Assembly: GCF_000368965.1 (NCBI RefSeq)
Contig: NZ_KB849780.1
Coordinates: 2,304,340-2,368,339, forward strand
Source of the DNA: Acinetobacter calcoaceticus DSM 30006 = CIP 81.8
Lineage (GTDB): Bacteria > Pseudomonadota > Gammaproteobacteria > Pseudomonadales > Moraxellaceae
Direction of reading: 5' to 3'
DNA: 64,000 bases
Part shown: positions 56,220 through 64,000 of the stretch, piece after piece
Position numbering within the stretch: the first letter of the stretch is position 1
Layout of the letters: each line of letters begins with the position of its first letter
Made by a program: the position numbers and the translations under genes
Notes under the pieces: generated by a model
Databases searched by the model: none
Told to the model about the DNA's origin: nothing
Seen by the model: only the letters and a program-made list of their open reading frames with translations

Positions 56220-57233
56220 ATGTCTATAAAAGTTTACGACGTTGCATATGACAATGTAATTAAGAGCCATTTTGCAATTGGATCAACAAGTTATTCTTAT
56301 GCTATAGATGAGTTATTTCATCTAATAGATAAATTAAAAATTCAAAGAAAATTATTAGAAAACAAAATTTATAAACGCTTAGAAAATGATTTAAAAGTTG
56401 GATGTATTATGCCTCCAATTACTGTTGCTTTTATTTCTGAAGAAAATCTTCAAAATCCACATGAAATTAAAAACTATATAAATCAAAATATAAAAAATGC
56501 GTTCATATTAGATGGCATACAGAGATTAAGTACCTTAAATAGAATTTCCAAAGAAATTCATCAGGATGTCCTGGACAGAGGTATTATTACTTTGAATATA
56601 TTAATATGTCCATCAATGGATAATTTACTATATAGAATGATCACACTTAATAATGGTCAAAAACCGATGACTCCCAAACATCAAATTGAGATCTTAACTA
56701 CAAACGACCCTATATTTAACAGCTTGGAAATGCGATTAACAACTGAAAGAGAAGGATACACAAAAGATACGATTAGCAGAGCTGACATTGTAAAAGCATA
56801 TTTAGCATATATAAGCAATTCTACTAATATTGATAATAATAAAATTATTGAAAGTAAATTAGAAGAGTTAATAGCCGAAAATATAATGACATCATTTGAT
56901 GATAAAGAAGTAGATTTCACGGATATTATAAAATTAATTTCATCATTTATTGATGATGATGATGAACTATTAAAATGGTTTAAAGTATCCAATAACTTAA
57001 TAGGCTTCTGTGTTGGAATACGAAATTCATATAATGTTTTAGATGAGGAATCCATAGAAGGCTTTAAAGATAATATTAAAATATTTGATGAAGCTCTGAA
57101 AAGTTTTGACTCTTCTAAAATTAAAATTGGTATGTATAGAAGAAATGCTGTAAAAGAATTTATTTACAGTTATGATTTTTTACAAAATAAAAGTGTAAAT
57201 GAAGTACTAGATTACATATCAAATAAAATTTAA
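56220..57233 (+). CDS. DGQHR/ParB-like protein (DndB- or DUF262-like N-terminus), unknown function
   Basis: The 337-residue protein has the core pattern of DGQHR-domain and DUF262-type ParB/Srx folds: AFILDGIQRLSTL (DGIQR at 98-102, with Ile where Gln is usual) and NNGQKPMT (144-151), matching the N-x-x-QKP segment. The C-terminal half is acidic and helical. DndB and related proteins of this fold belong to DNA modification and phage-defence clusters. It forms an operon with the next gene (14-bp gap) and is divergent from the integrase. Very AT-rich, unlike the primase. Function is inferred. Confidence 0.6.
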   Translation: MSIKVYDVAYDNVIKSHFAIGSTSYSYAIDELFHLIDKLKIQRKLLENKIYKRLENDLKVGCIMPPITVAFISEENLQNPHEIKNYINQNIKNAFILDGIQRLSTLNRISKEIHQDVLDRGIITLNILICPSMDNLLYRMITLNNGQKPMTPKHQIEILTTNDPIFNSLEMRLTTEREGYTKDTISRADIVKAYLAYISNSTNIDNNKIIESKLEELIAENIMTSFDDKEVDFTDIIKLISSFIDDDDELLKWFKVSNNLIGFCVGIRNSYNVLDEESIEGFKDNIKIFDEALKSFDSSKIKIGMYRRNAVKEFIYSYDFLQNKSVNEVLDYISNKI

Positions 57234-57247
57234 AGTGGTTATGTAGA

Positions 57248-58132
57248 ATGTTAGAAAAATTTGAAGCCAGAGAATGTTTTCAAAATATTCCTACTAATTT
57301 TCCACAAAACTTAGCTATTAATATAAGTCCTCATATAGCTACATCTTATGACCTTCTTTTAATAAGGTTATTATTAGGAAAATTAGATATTTATTGCAAC
57401 AAATCTCAAAAAATAGTTAAACAAAGAATTAACTATTACAATTTACCATATAAAAAAGAAAGATTATCTACAAATTTAGGGACATATTTTGGTACTACTA
57501 ATCTAATTTTATCTAACTCTATCAGAGCTGGTATTAACAGAAACTTCTACAAAGAAATTTTTTTTGAATTTTCAAACTACTTTACATGTATGAAAAACAA
57601 AAATTTTGTTAATGGTTTTGTCCACTTATATAGAATACTTGAAAGAATTTCTTATGCACTTCCATTAATATGGGCTTCAAAATCTAAAGACTTTTATGGA
57701 ACATTTAGCAAATTAAAAGAGTTTTTCCAAAATAAAGATACAAAAGAATTAGGGGGGTTAAAATTATTTATAAAAGGATTTGTAGATCCATATTTGGCCA
57801 TAACTACGGATTTTAATATTATATCCATAAATCAAGATTGGCAAAAAGAATATTTTATGTCAATCAAAAATGCAGCGACCAAAGCTCAAGGCTCTAACAC
57901 TCCATTAATTGAAACACCATTTAACCGCATTTCCATTAAAAATGAAGACATCATTGGATTTATAATTGAAATACGGAATAAGTATTTTCATGCTCTAACA
58001 GGTGCAAATGCAAGTTTCACTTCTAAAAATATAATGTGCACTGATGAATTTTTTGAAATCATCAATGAACCTTGTATTAATTGGTTAGCATTTCTTATTA
58101 TGGAAGTAATAAAAATTGATTTAACACTTTAA
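57248..58132 (+). CDS. HEPN-like protein with RX4H motif, unknown function
   Basis: I recognise no named family in this 294-residue protein. It has a helical region FVHLYRILERISYALPLIW (~124-142) and near the C-terminus IEIRNKYFHAL, with Arg243-Asn244 and His248 in the RX4H arrangement of HEPN ribonucleases. It directly follows the DGQHR-like gene. HEPN proteins commonly act as RNA-cleaving toxins or abortive-infection effectors, so the pair could be regulator plus effector. That is inference from one motif and context. Confidence 0.5.
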   Translation: MLEKFEARECFQNIPTNFPQNLAINISPHIATSYDLLLIRLLLGKLDIYCNKSQKIVKQRINYYNLPYKKERLSTNLGTYFGTTNLILSNSIRAGINRNFYKEIFFEFSNYFTCMKNKNFVNGFVHLYRILERISYALPLIWASKSKDFYGTFSKLKEFFQNKDTKELGGLKLFIKGFVDPYLAITTDFNIISINQDWQKEYFMSIKNAATKAQGSNTPLIETPFNRISIKNEDIIGFIIEIRNKYFHALTGANASFTSKNIMCTDEFFEIINEPCINWLAFLIMEVIKIDLTL

Positions 58133-58175
58133 TATCCTATTTAGGAGATTTTATTTTTTTAACTAAATAGTCTTT

Positions 58176-58206
58176 AATGGCTGAATATTATAGTATTACA
58201 GCCATT
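58176..58206. terminator. Hairpin between convergent operons
   Basis: AATGGCTG (58176-58183) pairs with CAGCCATT (58199-58206). It lies between the HEPN-like gene and the primase-helicase gene. No T-run follows, so function is uncertain. Confidence 0.45.
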
Positions 58207-58242
58207 CGTTTAATTTCCAAACTATATACTTTATATGGGGAA

Positions 58243-60966
58243 TCAATCCCGTTGTGAAGCTGGTTTTTCAAAGATCCAACATCGTTTTGTTGAATTGGTA
58301 ATTTTGCTCTGTATGGCTTTATTGGCTTCAATGAAGCGATAATGCAGGCTATGGCGCAGTGCATTTTGAAGATCATTTACATCAGGTAATGCATATCGAT
58401 AATCCGCTGCGACCTTGTATAAATGGGCAAAATTGATGGCGATAATGTCTGTCTTAGCAGAGTGGTTTACGACCGTATCGTGGTTTTCCATTTTTCTAAT
58501 TGAATCTTCCATTTCTTCGATCGTGTTCCAGAAGTTCTGAACAATAACTGGATCTGATTTGAGGACCTTGTCACGGCTCTGAGCCATCTTGATAAATTCT
58601 TCAGTCACCTGTTTTTGTACTTGTGGTGGCACTTCAATTACATGACGACACATCGCATCAAATAGAGACATAAGCTGCGCGTGGTTATGAACAATACGAG
58701 AGCTTTGAATGTTGTATTGTTCCTGGTGCAGCATCGCATCATATTTTTCATAGCCAATATTGAAGGCTTCTAAAATGTCTTTTTCTTTGCTTAAACATTG
58801 CAAAAGAAACTGGCTAACGTTCTCTGGTTCGTACTTTGATAAGTTACGTGATGCATAAAGGCTTGTTTTGCTTAGTTGATCTTTAAAGAATTTAACATGA
58901 ACAATACGACCCATGATTGCTTCTGAAGCTAGTACTTCAGCATTCTGGCTAATAATTAACGTGCCCATAAATAATGGTTCGTATGTTGTATTACCTCCTG
59001 ATTTCACACCCATTGCACCTAGTGACCCACCGTCATACATGGTTTTGCACATATCCCAGTTGAACTGCTTTGATGCATTTTCCCCTTGGCGATCTGACTC
59101 AATGAATACGACAGGGAGGTTAGATACTTGGCGTAAAGTACGGATTAAACCTGCTTTGGATGTTTTAGTAGGATCTAGACCTTCATAGTTCACACGGCCA
59201 AACAGTTTCCATAGAAATTGGATTAAGGTTGATTTACCTGTGCCGGGTTCACCTACTAGCTCCAAGAATGGAAAAGACTTGTGAGTCTTACGAATCTGTT
59301 GTGCATATAAACCACCAAAAAAGGCTGTTAAACCGATTAAGCCTTTAACGCCATAGGCATCAATGAGATCTTTAACCCAAGTTTGTTGATACTCTTCTTG
59401 GTTCTTGTTTATTTCCAATACAAATGGCGCATTGCACTTTAAGTTTGTATGGCGTGGAAGCTCAAAATAATCTTCCTTATTGATTACGAATTGTTTACCT
59501 GATTGATAAGCCAAATCGCCTAAAACATAGGTTTTTTGCTCTAAGTGATAGCCGACATAATCGATTAGCTGAACACGTTTAATATCCTTGAGCTCACGTT
59601 TTAGGAATGTAAGCAGCTGCTTACTGTTACCTTCATAAAAAACACCAGGTGCAACATGTAGAAGACGCTTGCCAAACTCTGGAGCTGAAGAAATGTGGGA
59701 AGGGCTAAATGTGTTTTTAATCGTCTTCGCACCACGTGGGAAATCTATCTGAAAGTAATAATCTGCTTCATCAACTTCTTTCTGATATTGGTAGTAAAGC
59801 CCGTGTGGTCTGCACTCCATCATAATTTCGACATCTGCCGCATGTTCAATGGCTTTTTCACGACGTTCAGCAGTAGCTTTGTCTTTTTCTTCTTGTGCCC
59901 AGTCTTCATTGTTATTTGGTTCGAAACTAATGTCTTTTAAGTAGTCATCATATTTATCCATATTCAACTTGAACCAATAAACGCAGTTATTGAAATCGAA
60001 CGGAAATGACTTGGTACCATAACGCTTGTAGATAAGTATGCCTTTATCCACAGGTTTCTCTGCGATTAATAAAGAACCGTAATATTTATATGTTTCTATG
60101 TCTGAAAACTTGAGACGATCTTGTTTATAAAGGTCATTCCAGTCTATTTTTTTACGCCCACCAGGAGGAAGTGCAGCTTCTGATTCAAAGCCGAGTTCTT
60201 CTGCTAAAGCTATATTTTTTCTTATACCTTCATGGCCAGCGTTGTCGTTATCGTATGCCCACACTAGCTTTGGTAAAGAAAGCTCTTGTTCGGCACATTT
60301 CATTGCAATGTGATTAAGTAAAATTTTTGGGAAATTGCCAGCTGATAATGCTGAAAAACTGGTAATGCCCGATAACCAAAGAGCGATCGTGTCGAAGATC
60401 CCTTCAGTGATCCAGATCTCTTTAGACTCGATATAATTTGTGTTTGGAGTCATCCAAGCATGACCTGCCGATAACCAGTCTTCTTTAAAGGTAGTTTTAG
60501 GCAAAACGCCTTGTTCATCTAGAACACGCTGCCACCAACCTATGTTCTCTTTGTCATCGGTTATTGGAAATCTTAACGTAACAGAAGTGGTTTTCTTTGG
60601 CTTATAACGCGTGATGCTTTCTTGCGTGTATAGACCTTTAAGTTGCTCTAACGGAAAGCCACGGCCTTCAACTAAATAAGCATTTACAGTTTTGTTTGGA
60701 TCTTCAGGTGTAGGTTCAAATCGTTTTTCCCATTTTTCAAATAACTCTGGGAATAAATCACGAATGTGGTTTTCGCTACCACATTCGTTTTTACGTGGGC
60801 AGAAAACTACCCACGGTTCCTCAGGATATACCCAAGCTGATGCTTCCTTATGGTTGCAGTCTGGGCATCTACCACGCAATTTATTGTTGCCTTTTACTTT
60901 GAAGCCGTAGATATCTTGCAACTTCTCTACTACTAAAGCTTTGGTTTCTGGAAACATCATTTTCAA
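58243..60966 (-). CDS. Satellite/phage primase-helicase with TOPRIM and ATPase domains
   Basis: The 907-residue protein has an N-terminal zinc finger (C34-x2-C37 ... C56-x5-C62), a TOPRIM domain (IWITEGIFDT and WAYDNDNAGHEG), and a C-terminal helicase-like ATPase (ELVGEPGTGKSTLIQFLW, then VVFIESDRQGE). This fits replication proteins of P4-like satellites and related prophages, which prime and unwind the element origin. The last ~70 residues, ending KCCWIF-like (STKRCWIFEKP), recur in the partial gene at the window end. Confidence 0.85.
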   Translation of the reverse strand: MKMMFPETKALVVEKLQDIYGFKVKGNNKLRGRCPDCNHKEASAWVYPEEPWVVFCPRKNECGSENHIRDLFPELFEKWEKRFEPTPEDPNKTVNAYLVEGRGFPLEQLKGLYTQESITRYKPKKTTSVTLRFPITDDKENIGWWQRVLDEQGVLPKTTFKEDWLSAGHAWMTPNTNYIESKEIWITEGIFDTIALWLSGITSFSALSAGNFPKILLNHIAMKCAEQELSLPKLVWAYDNDNAGHEGIRKNIALAEELGFESEAALPPGGRKKIDWNDLYKQDRLKFSDIETYKYYGSLLIAEKPVDKGILIYKRYGTKSFPFDFNNCVYWFKLNMDKYDDYLKDISFEPNNNEDWAQEEKDKATAERREKAIEHAADVEIMMECRPHGLYYQYQKEVDEADYYFQIDFPRGAKTIKNTFSPSHISSAPEFGKRLLHVAPGVFYEGNSKQLLTFLKRELKDIKRVQLIDYVGYHLEQKTYVLGDLAYQSGKQFVINKEDYFELPRHTNLKCNAPFVLEINKNQEEYQQTWVKDLIDAYGVKGLIGLTAFFGGLYAQQIRKTHKSFPFLELVGEPGTGKSTLIQFLWKLFGRVNYEGLDPTKTSKAGLIRTLRQVSNLPVVFIESDRQGENASKQFNWDMCKTMYDGGSLGAMGVKSGGNTTYEPLFMGTLIISQNAEVLASEAIMGRIVHVKFFKDQLSKTSLYASRNLSKYEPENVSQFLLQCLSKEKDILEAFNIGYEKYDAMLHQEQYNIQSSRIVHNHAQLMSLFDAMCRHVIEVPPQVQKQVTEEFIKMAQSRDKVLKSDPVIVQNFWNTIEEMEDSIRKMENHDTVVNHSAKTDIIAINFAHLYKVAADYRYALPDVNDLQNALRHSLHYRFIEANKAIQSKITNSTKRCWIFEKPASQRD

Positions 60967-60975
60967 TAAACTGCC

Positions 60976-61161
60976 TTAAAATAAATGCCGATTTTTCTTT
61001 CTAAGTTCCTGCCCTGCTAATTTTCCAAGTAGTTCTTGGATCCTTTGTCTGGCAAGGTACTCAATGGTTTCTTCAATGGTTTCATGACCTAAAGATTTTT
61101 GTACTTCCTGTACAATTTCCTTCTCTTTATCCGTAAGAGCTATTTCCTGTGTTGGCATCAA
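60976..61161 (-). CDS. Small helical protein, possible regulator
   Basis: This 61-residue protein (PTQEIALTDKEKEIVQEVQK) is charged and helical with no recognisable family. It is encoded 9 bp before the primase gene and 1 bp after the preceding small gene, so it is part of the early operon. Function unknown. Confidence 0.55.
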   Translation of the reverse strand: MMPTQEIALTDKEKEIVQEVQKSLGHETIEETIEYLARQRIQELLGKLAGQELRKKNRHLF

Positions 61162-61162
61162 T

Positions 61163-61396
61163 TCAGCTCCTTGAAAGGTGATCTGATGCGCCTTTGTTTA
61201 AGTAGTTCTCTAAGCTAAAGTTATCTTGAATGTCTTCTGCGATTAGCAAAGCTAAAGCTTGTTTCATCACAAGCTGACGCATGATTACGCCAGGATTAAT
61301 ACCTGTAAGCCGTGAGACAACTTTAAAAAGATCAGATTCATCATCAGTTAGGTTGACGTTGTAACGGTTATCCCGTTTTTGCTTCATTAGACTCAT
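61163..61396 (-). CDS. Small ribbon-helix-helix-like protein
   Basis: The 77-residue protein reads RYNVNLTDDESDLFKVVSRL and GVIMRQLVMKQAL, a beta strand followed by two helices as in ribbon-helix-helix DNA binders. It lies in the same operon as its neighbours (gaps of 1 and 5 bp). Probably a regulator of element replication; not proven. Confidence 0.55.
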   Translation of the reverse strand: MSLMKQKRDNRYNVNLTDDESDLFKVVSRLTGINPGVIMRQLVMKQALALLIAEDIQDNFSLENYLNKGASDHLSRS

Positions 61397-61401
61397 TGGT
61401 A

Positions 61402-61602
61402 TTAGTTCTCCTTAGTTGCAGTTTGCTTTTTACCTAGGTAGTAGTTTTGGGAAATAATGCTTGAACGGCTCATTCCTGCTTCTTCAGCATTTTTATCAAT
61501 TTCTTGGACTTCTTCTTTTGGTAGATAAACGATGCACCGAACACGTCCACCGGTGATCTTTTTAGACCGAGGACGATTTAGAGGTGAAATATTTGTACTC
61601 AT
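61402..61602 (-). CDS. Small ribbon-helix-helix-like protein, first gene of early operon
   Basis: The 66-residue protein has a basic N-terminus and the pattern RVRCIVYLPKEEVQEIDKNA followed by GMSRSSIISQ, typical of ribbon-helix-helix proteins. It is the first gene transcribed leftward from the operator region at 61620-61648, opposite the XRE-like repressor, a position like that of Cro- or Cox-type regulators. Confidence 0.55.
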   Translation of the reverse strand: MSTNISPLNRPRSKKITGGRVRCIVYLPKEEVQEIDKNAEEAGMSRSSIISQNYYLGKKQTATKEN

Positions 61603-61619
61603 ACTTTATCCTAGCGGGC

Positions 61620-61648
61620 ATAGTGATTTGCTATGACTCACTATAGCA
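61620..61648. promoter_or_regulatory. Operator-like inverted repeats between divergent element genes
   Basis: ATAGTGA (61620-61626) and TCACTAT (61638-61644) form an inverted pair, overlapping a second pair TGCTAT (61629-61634) and ATAGCA (61643-61648). The region separates the leftward early operon from the XRE-like gene and is the natural genetic switch of the element. Confidence 0.6.
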
Positions 61649-61687
61649 CAAATATTTAATCCTTCAATTCAAAAAGGGAATATTTTT

Positions 61688-62041
61688 ATGCCTAATCTCG
61701 ACCCTAATATTGGGATAGAAATTGGAAAGCGATTCAATGAAGAACTCGAAAAAAAGAATTTAAAAGCTAAACCGTTGTCCCGTGTGATTGGTGCGAGTGA
61801 CAACACTTTGGGTGTGTATGTCCGTGGAAAAATTCCTGATCAATGGTCTTATTTACATAATCTACATAAGCAAGGTGTAGATATTCGATATGTAATTCTT
61901 GGAATTGATCCTGATTATGCTGGACTTACTAGTGAAGAAAGCTTGCTTTTAAAAGCCTATAGACAGCTCAGCTCTGAAGCTCAACAAGCATTGCTTGGGT
62001 TAAGTAAAGTGATGGCAAAAGATTTAGAAAAAAATAATTAA
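61688..62041 (+). CDS. XRE-like phage repressor
   Basis: The 117-residue protein has a helix-turn-helix region (KPLSRVIGASDNTLGVYVRGKIPDQWSYL) followed by a helical tail (TSEESLLLKAYRQLSSEAQQALLGL) common in short phage CI/XRE regulators. It has no LexA-type protease domain. It is divergent from the early operon across the operator repeats, and is followed by its own terminator. Confidence 0.7.
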   Translation: MPNLDPNIGIEIGKRFNEELEKKNLKAKPLSRVIGASDNTLGVYVRGKIPDQWSYLHNLHKQGVDIRYVILGIDPDYAGLTSEESLLLKAYRQLSSEAQQALLGLSKVMAKDLEKNN

Positions 62042-62049
62042 ATATGAGA

Positions 62050-62072
62050 AAAGCCTCCATATTGGAGGCTTT
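62050..62072 (+). terminator. Intrinsic terminator after the repressor
   Basis: AAAGCCTCCA (62050-62059) pairs with TGGAGGCTTT (62063-62072). The same stem sequence is reused at 63047-63072. Confidence 0.8.
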
Positions 62073-62188
62073 AATTGATTTTATCGAATAATTGTTGTTT
62101 TTTTAGGCAAAATGGAATATCAATTTAGTATAGTAATATTACTTTAAAACCAAAATAAACATATACCTATACAACAAGGAAGAAAACT

Positions 62189-63043
62189 ATGAAAATCTCA
62201 AAACTAGCTATAGTTCTTTCACTATTATTAACAAGTAGTATCTCAAATGCTGACTTATTTGGATACTCTGGGAATAATCCAACAACAAATCCTAAAGGTG
62301 AGATAGTAGCCACCAAATTAGATAATCCTTTTGCTGGTTTTCTGATACTAGATGGTACTATTTATAATCCTGATAATATTTCAAATTTTCCAGGCAGCGT
62401 AATTGTTATTTATGAAGACTCTAATGGTAAGACCAAAGGATATCCCTATATTGATCGTATTCTTAAAGATGGTATAAGTAATCCAAAAATAAGATTATCT
62501 GATCTAAAATATGATACTTACCTATTAGATACCAAGGATGCAATTAATATGGGAATCCCTGCTATAGGAGTTGAATATGAAAAAAATTCAAAAGTAGAAT
62601 ATAAGTTTTTTAAAAGTGCAGATAGTTCTATCAGTATTGATGATCTTGATAAAAAGAAATTTAGTGAATTAGCGAAGGCAGCAAAAGCAGAGTTTGAAAA
62701 TAAAAAAGACGTAAAATTTAAATCAGTTGCAGTGATTCTTGAAGCAGCTATTTTAACAACGTCATTTTCAATGCTGAAAGGTACAAAAGCTAATTCAAAA
62801 ATTACTGGGCCTGGTTGGCAAGTTGGTGGATTGTTTTATTCTTCTCAAGAAAAGTCGAAAAGCAGAACACAAGTTGGCGTTATTACAGCGAATTACACCC
62901 CATCTCTTTCTGATACTATAATTAAAACTCTACCACCTGTTATTCCAACTTTATCACTAGAAGGTAAACAAGGTATAAGAGTTGGAAATACAGATAAAAG
63001 CTCTACTGAAACAAAGTTTAGTAATATTATGCGATTTGAATAA
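62189..63043 (+). CDS. Secreted protein of unknown function carried by the element
   Basis: The 284-residue protein has a clear signal peptide (MKISKLAIVLSLLLTSSISNA), so it goes to the periplasm or beyond. The mature part is Lys-rich with no motif I recognise. AAGGAAG precedes the start. It is placed after the repressor in the same direction, between two related terminators, where temperate elements often carry cargo expressed in the integrated state. Confidence 0.65.
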   Translation: MKISKLAIVLSLLLTSSISNADLFGYSGNNPTTNPKGEIVATKLDNPFAGFLILDGTIYNPDNISNFPGSVIVIYEDSNGKTKGYPYIDRILKDGISNPKIRLSDLKYDTYLLDTKDAINMGIPAIGVEYEKNSKVEYKFFKSADSSISIDDLDKKKFSELAKAAKAEFENKKDVKFKSVAVILEAAILTTSFSMLKGTKANSKITGPGWQVGGLFYSSQEKSKSRTQVGVITANYTPSLSDTIIKTLPPVIPTLSLEGKQGIRVGNTDKSSTETKFSNIMRFE

Positions 63044-63046
63044 TTT

Positions 63047-63072
63047 AAAAAGCCTCCATTTGGAGGCTTTTT
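63047..63072. terminator. Bidirectional terminator
   Basis: AAAAAGCCTCC pairs with GGAGGCTTTTT between convergent genes. It resembles the terminator at 62050-62072. Confidence 0.88.
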
Positions 63073-63074
63073 AT

Positions 63075-63647
63075 TTACTCAGTGCCTTCAACATATTGCT
63101 GAACAATTTCTAGCCTCTGCTCTAAATCCATTAACTTATAAATCAGATCATTTCTTTTATAAATTACATCTCTATTTTCAGACCCAGTTTCCAATGAATT
63201 ACGCCAAATGCGTATAGCACTTAAAGCCATGTCTAAGTTCAATTCTGCATCTTTATCTAAAAGTTCCATATTTACCCCATTAGCAATTTGATTTAATTGA
63301 AATTGCCAAACCCGTACCTCTGTGTTGTTCCAGATCGGGCTGCTAATGGTGAGTTCTCCATTAAACTTAGGATAAATAAGATCTTTTAGCGACGAATTTA
63401 ATAACTTTATATCGATTTTTTTGAATGAACGATCAGTTTTTGACAGTTCTTCAATCAAATCATTAATTTGATCAGGGGAAATTGATAAGAATCCCTTATC
63501 AGTCTGGTGGTTAAAAAGGATTTGACTGCTGGTCACACTATCTATGAGCAAAAATAATTGTTCGCACAGCAAACGGCTTTTTTCATTGGTTGCTTGAACC
63601 CGTGGTGCAATGGGCACATAGGGAATAATATTTTCGTTCATCATCAT
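63075..63647 (-). CDS. Phage-like hypothetical protein
   Basis: The 190-residue protein (NIIPYVPIAPRVQATNEKSR) is helical and acidic, without a recognised domain. It follows the partial gene at 63653 by 5 bp on the same strand, so both belong to one operon. Probably an element replication or regulation accessory protein. Confidence 0.5.
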   Translation of the reverse strand: MMMNENIIPYVPIAPRVQATNEKSRLLCEQLFLLIDSVTSSQILFNHQTDKGFLSISPDQINDLIEELSKTDRSFKKIDIKLLNSSLKDLIYPKFNGELTISSPIWNNTEVRVWQFQLNQIANGVNMELLDKDAELNLDMALSAIRIWRNSLETGSENRDVIYKRNDLIYKLMDLEQRLEIVQQYVEGTE

Positions 63648-63652
63648 TCCCC

Positions 63653-64000
63653 TTAGCGACCGACATCAATCATGGTAGGTTGGCTACTTGTAAATATCCA
63701 ACAACGAATCGTTTTACGTTCCAACCTGCTCTGAATTGCAATATTGTGTTCCAAATACTTAGGATATGGCGGTTTACTGTGAGGTAAAGTCTGAATTAGA
63801 TCTGGGCGTTTAAACAGATTGGGGAATAGATCTAGAACTTGTGTGAGGTTAATCGCAATTTGATCGGTACGATTGCTGTGATTAAAGTTGTGAATGCCAT
63901 GTGTGTACATACTTGACCAAAATGACTCAAGTGAACTCGCAACATTTGGTGCAATCTGATCATTTTCGCCCAAACTTAAGCAACTAATCGGAAGATGTTC
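63653..64000 (-). CDS. C-terminal part of a second primase-like protein (5' end outside window)
   Basis: The frame stays open to the window edge. The visible ~115 residues share a pattern with the C-terminus of the primase at 58243: FW..M, then TDQIAINL, PDLIQTL, EHNIAIQSRL and TIRCWIF, against TDIIAINF, EANKAIQSKI and TKRCWIF. It is therefore probably the end of a related but divergent replication protein. Confidence 0.6.
   Translation of the reverse strand, partial: EHLPISCLSLGENDQIAPNVASSLESFWSSMYTHGIHNFNHSNRTDQIAINLTQVLDLFPNLFKRPDLIQTLPHSKPPYPKYLEHNIAIQSRLERKTIRCWIFTSSQPTMIDVGR

Larger units (their letters stand above)
54554..64000. mobile_element. Integrated P4-like satellite or prophage element (right end outside window)
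   Basis: The element starts at the tRNA fragment and carries a tyrosine integrase, a two-gene unit, a primase-helicase, three small regulator-like genes, a divergent XRE-like repressor and further phage-like hypothetical genes. There are no capsid, tail or terminase genes in view, which points to a satellite or to the non-structural part of a prophage. Its other boundary, with an intact tRNA-His, should lie beyond 64000. Confidence 0.8.

Overview
The window looks like chromosomal DNA of an Acinetobacter, most likely of the A. calcoaceticus-baumannii complex. It is AT-rich and carries genes I associate with that genus: a LapBCE-like type I secretion operon beside a Bap-type adhesin, darcynin, the MesD/MesX methionine synthase pair, a DcaP-like porin and a tcu/tct tricarboxylate cluster. 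The species call is inference from gene content, not from a marker gene.

Layout. 1-6195: the 5' end of a Bap-like adhesin with a serine-aspartate repeat tract, and its type I secretion operon (tolC-like, ABC exporter, HlyD-like), all on the minus strand. 6196-13979: a patchwork of small accessory genes (PhzF-like isomerase and LysR, permuted NlpC/P60 hydrolase, TetR, darcynin, EamA permease, 2Fe-2S ferredoxin-like protein). It contains duplication scars: a 43-bp copy of the tetR 3' end and a second, start-less darcynin. 14059-19368: two large AT-rich genes that look like antiphage defence, a Cap4/DUF4297-like nuclease-STAND NTPase and an Mrr-like nuclease fused to an ImmA/IrrE metalloprotease. 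19917-20605: a strongly structured, RNA-like locus.

20606-30720: a flavin reductase, the oxygen-dependent methionine synthase pair mesD/mesX, a LysR/LysE pair, then a desaturase/AraC divergon. A 39-bp site in that divergon recurs upstream of an OmpP1/FadL-like porin and M20 amidohydrolase operon. 31020-44373: uptake and oxidation of tricarballylate or citrate-like acids (porin, AbrB-like protein, TctABC, two paralogous LysR regulators, MFS symporter, a ModA-like binding protein, TcuA, TcuB). 44452-46306: an HPP membrane protein and a divergent TetR around a perfect 26-bp palindrome, then a VOC protein. 46386-51635: a glutarate/glutaryl-CoA module. 51732-54305: a zinc alcohol dehydrogenase and adenosine deaminase.

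54554 to the end: an integrated element next to tRNA-Pro, entered at a 3' tRNA-His-like fragment. It has a tyrosine integrase, a two-gene unit of unknown function (DGQHR/ParB-like protein plus a protein with an RX4H HEPN-like motif), a primase-helicase, three small regulator-like genes, a divergent XRE-like repressor, a secreted protein, and the end of what looks like a second primase. This is the organisation of a P4-like satellite. The two-gene unit and the 14059-19368 pair are the best candidates for undescribed systems. Functions of both are inference from motifs and context.
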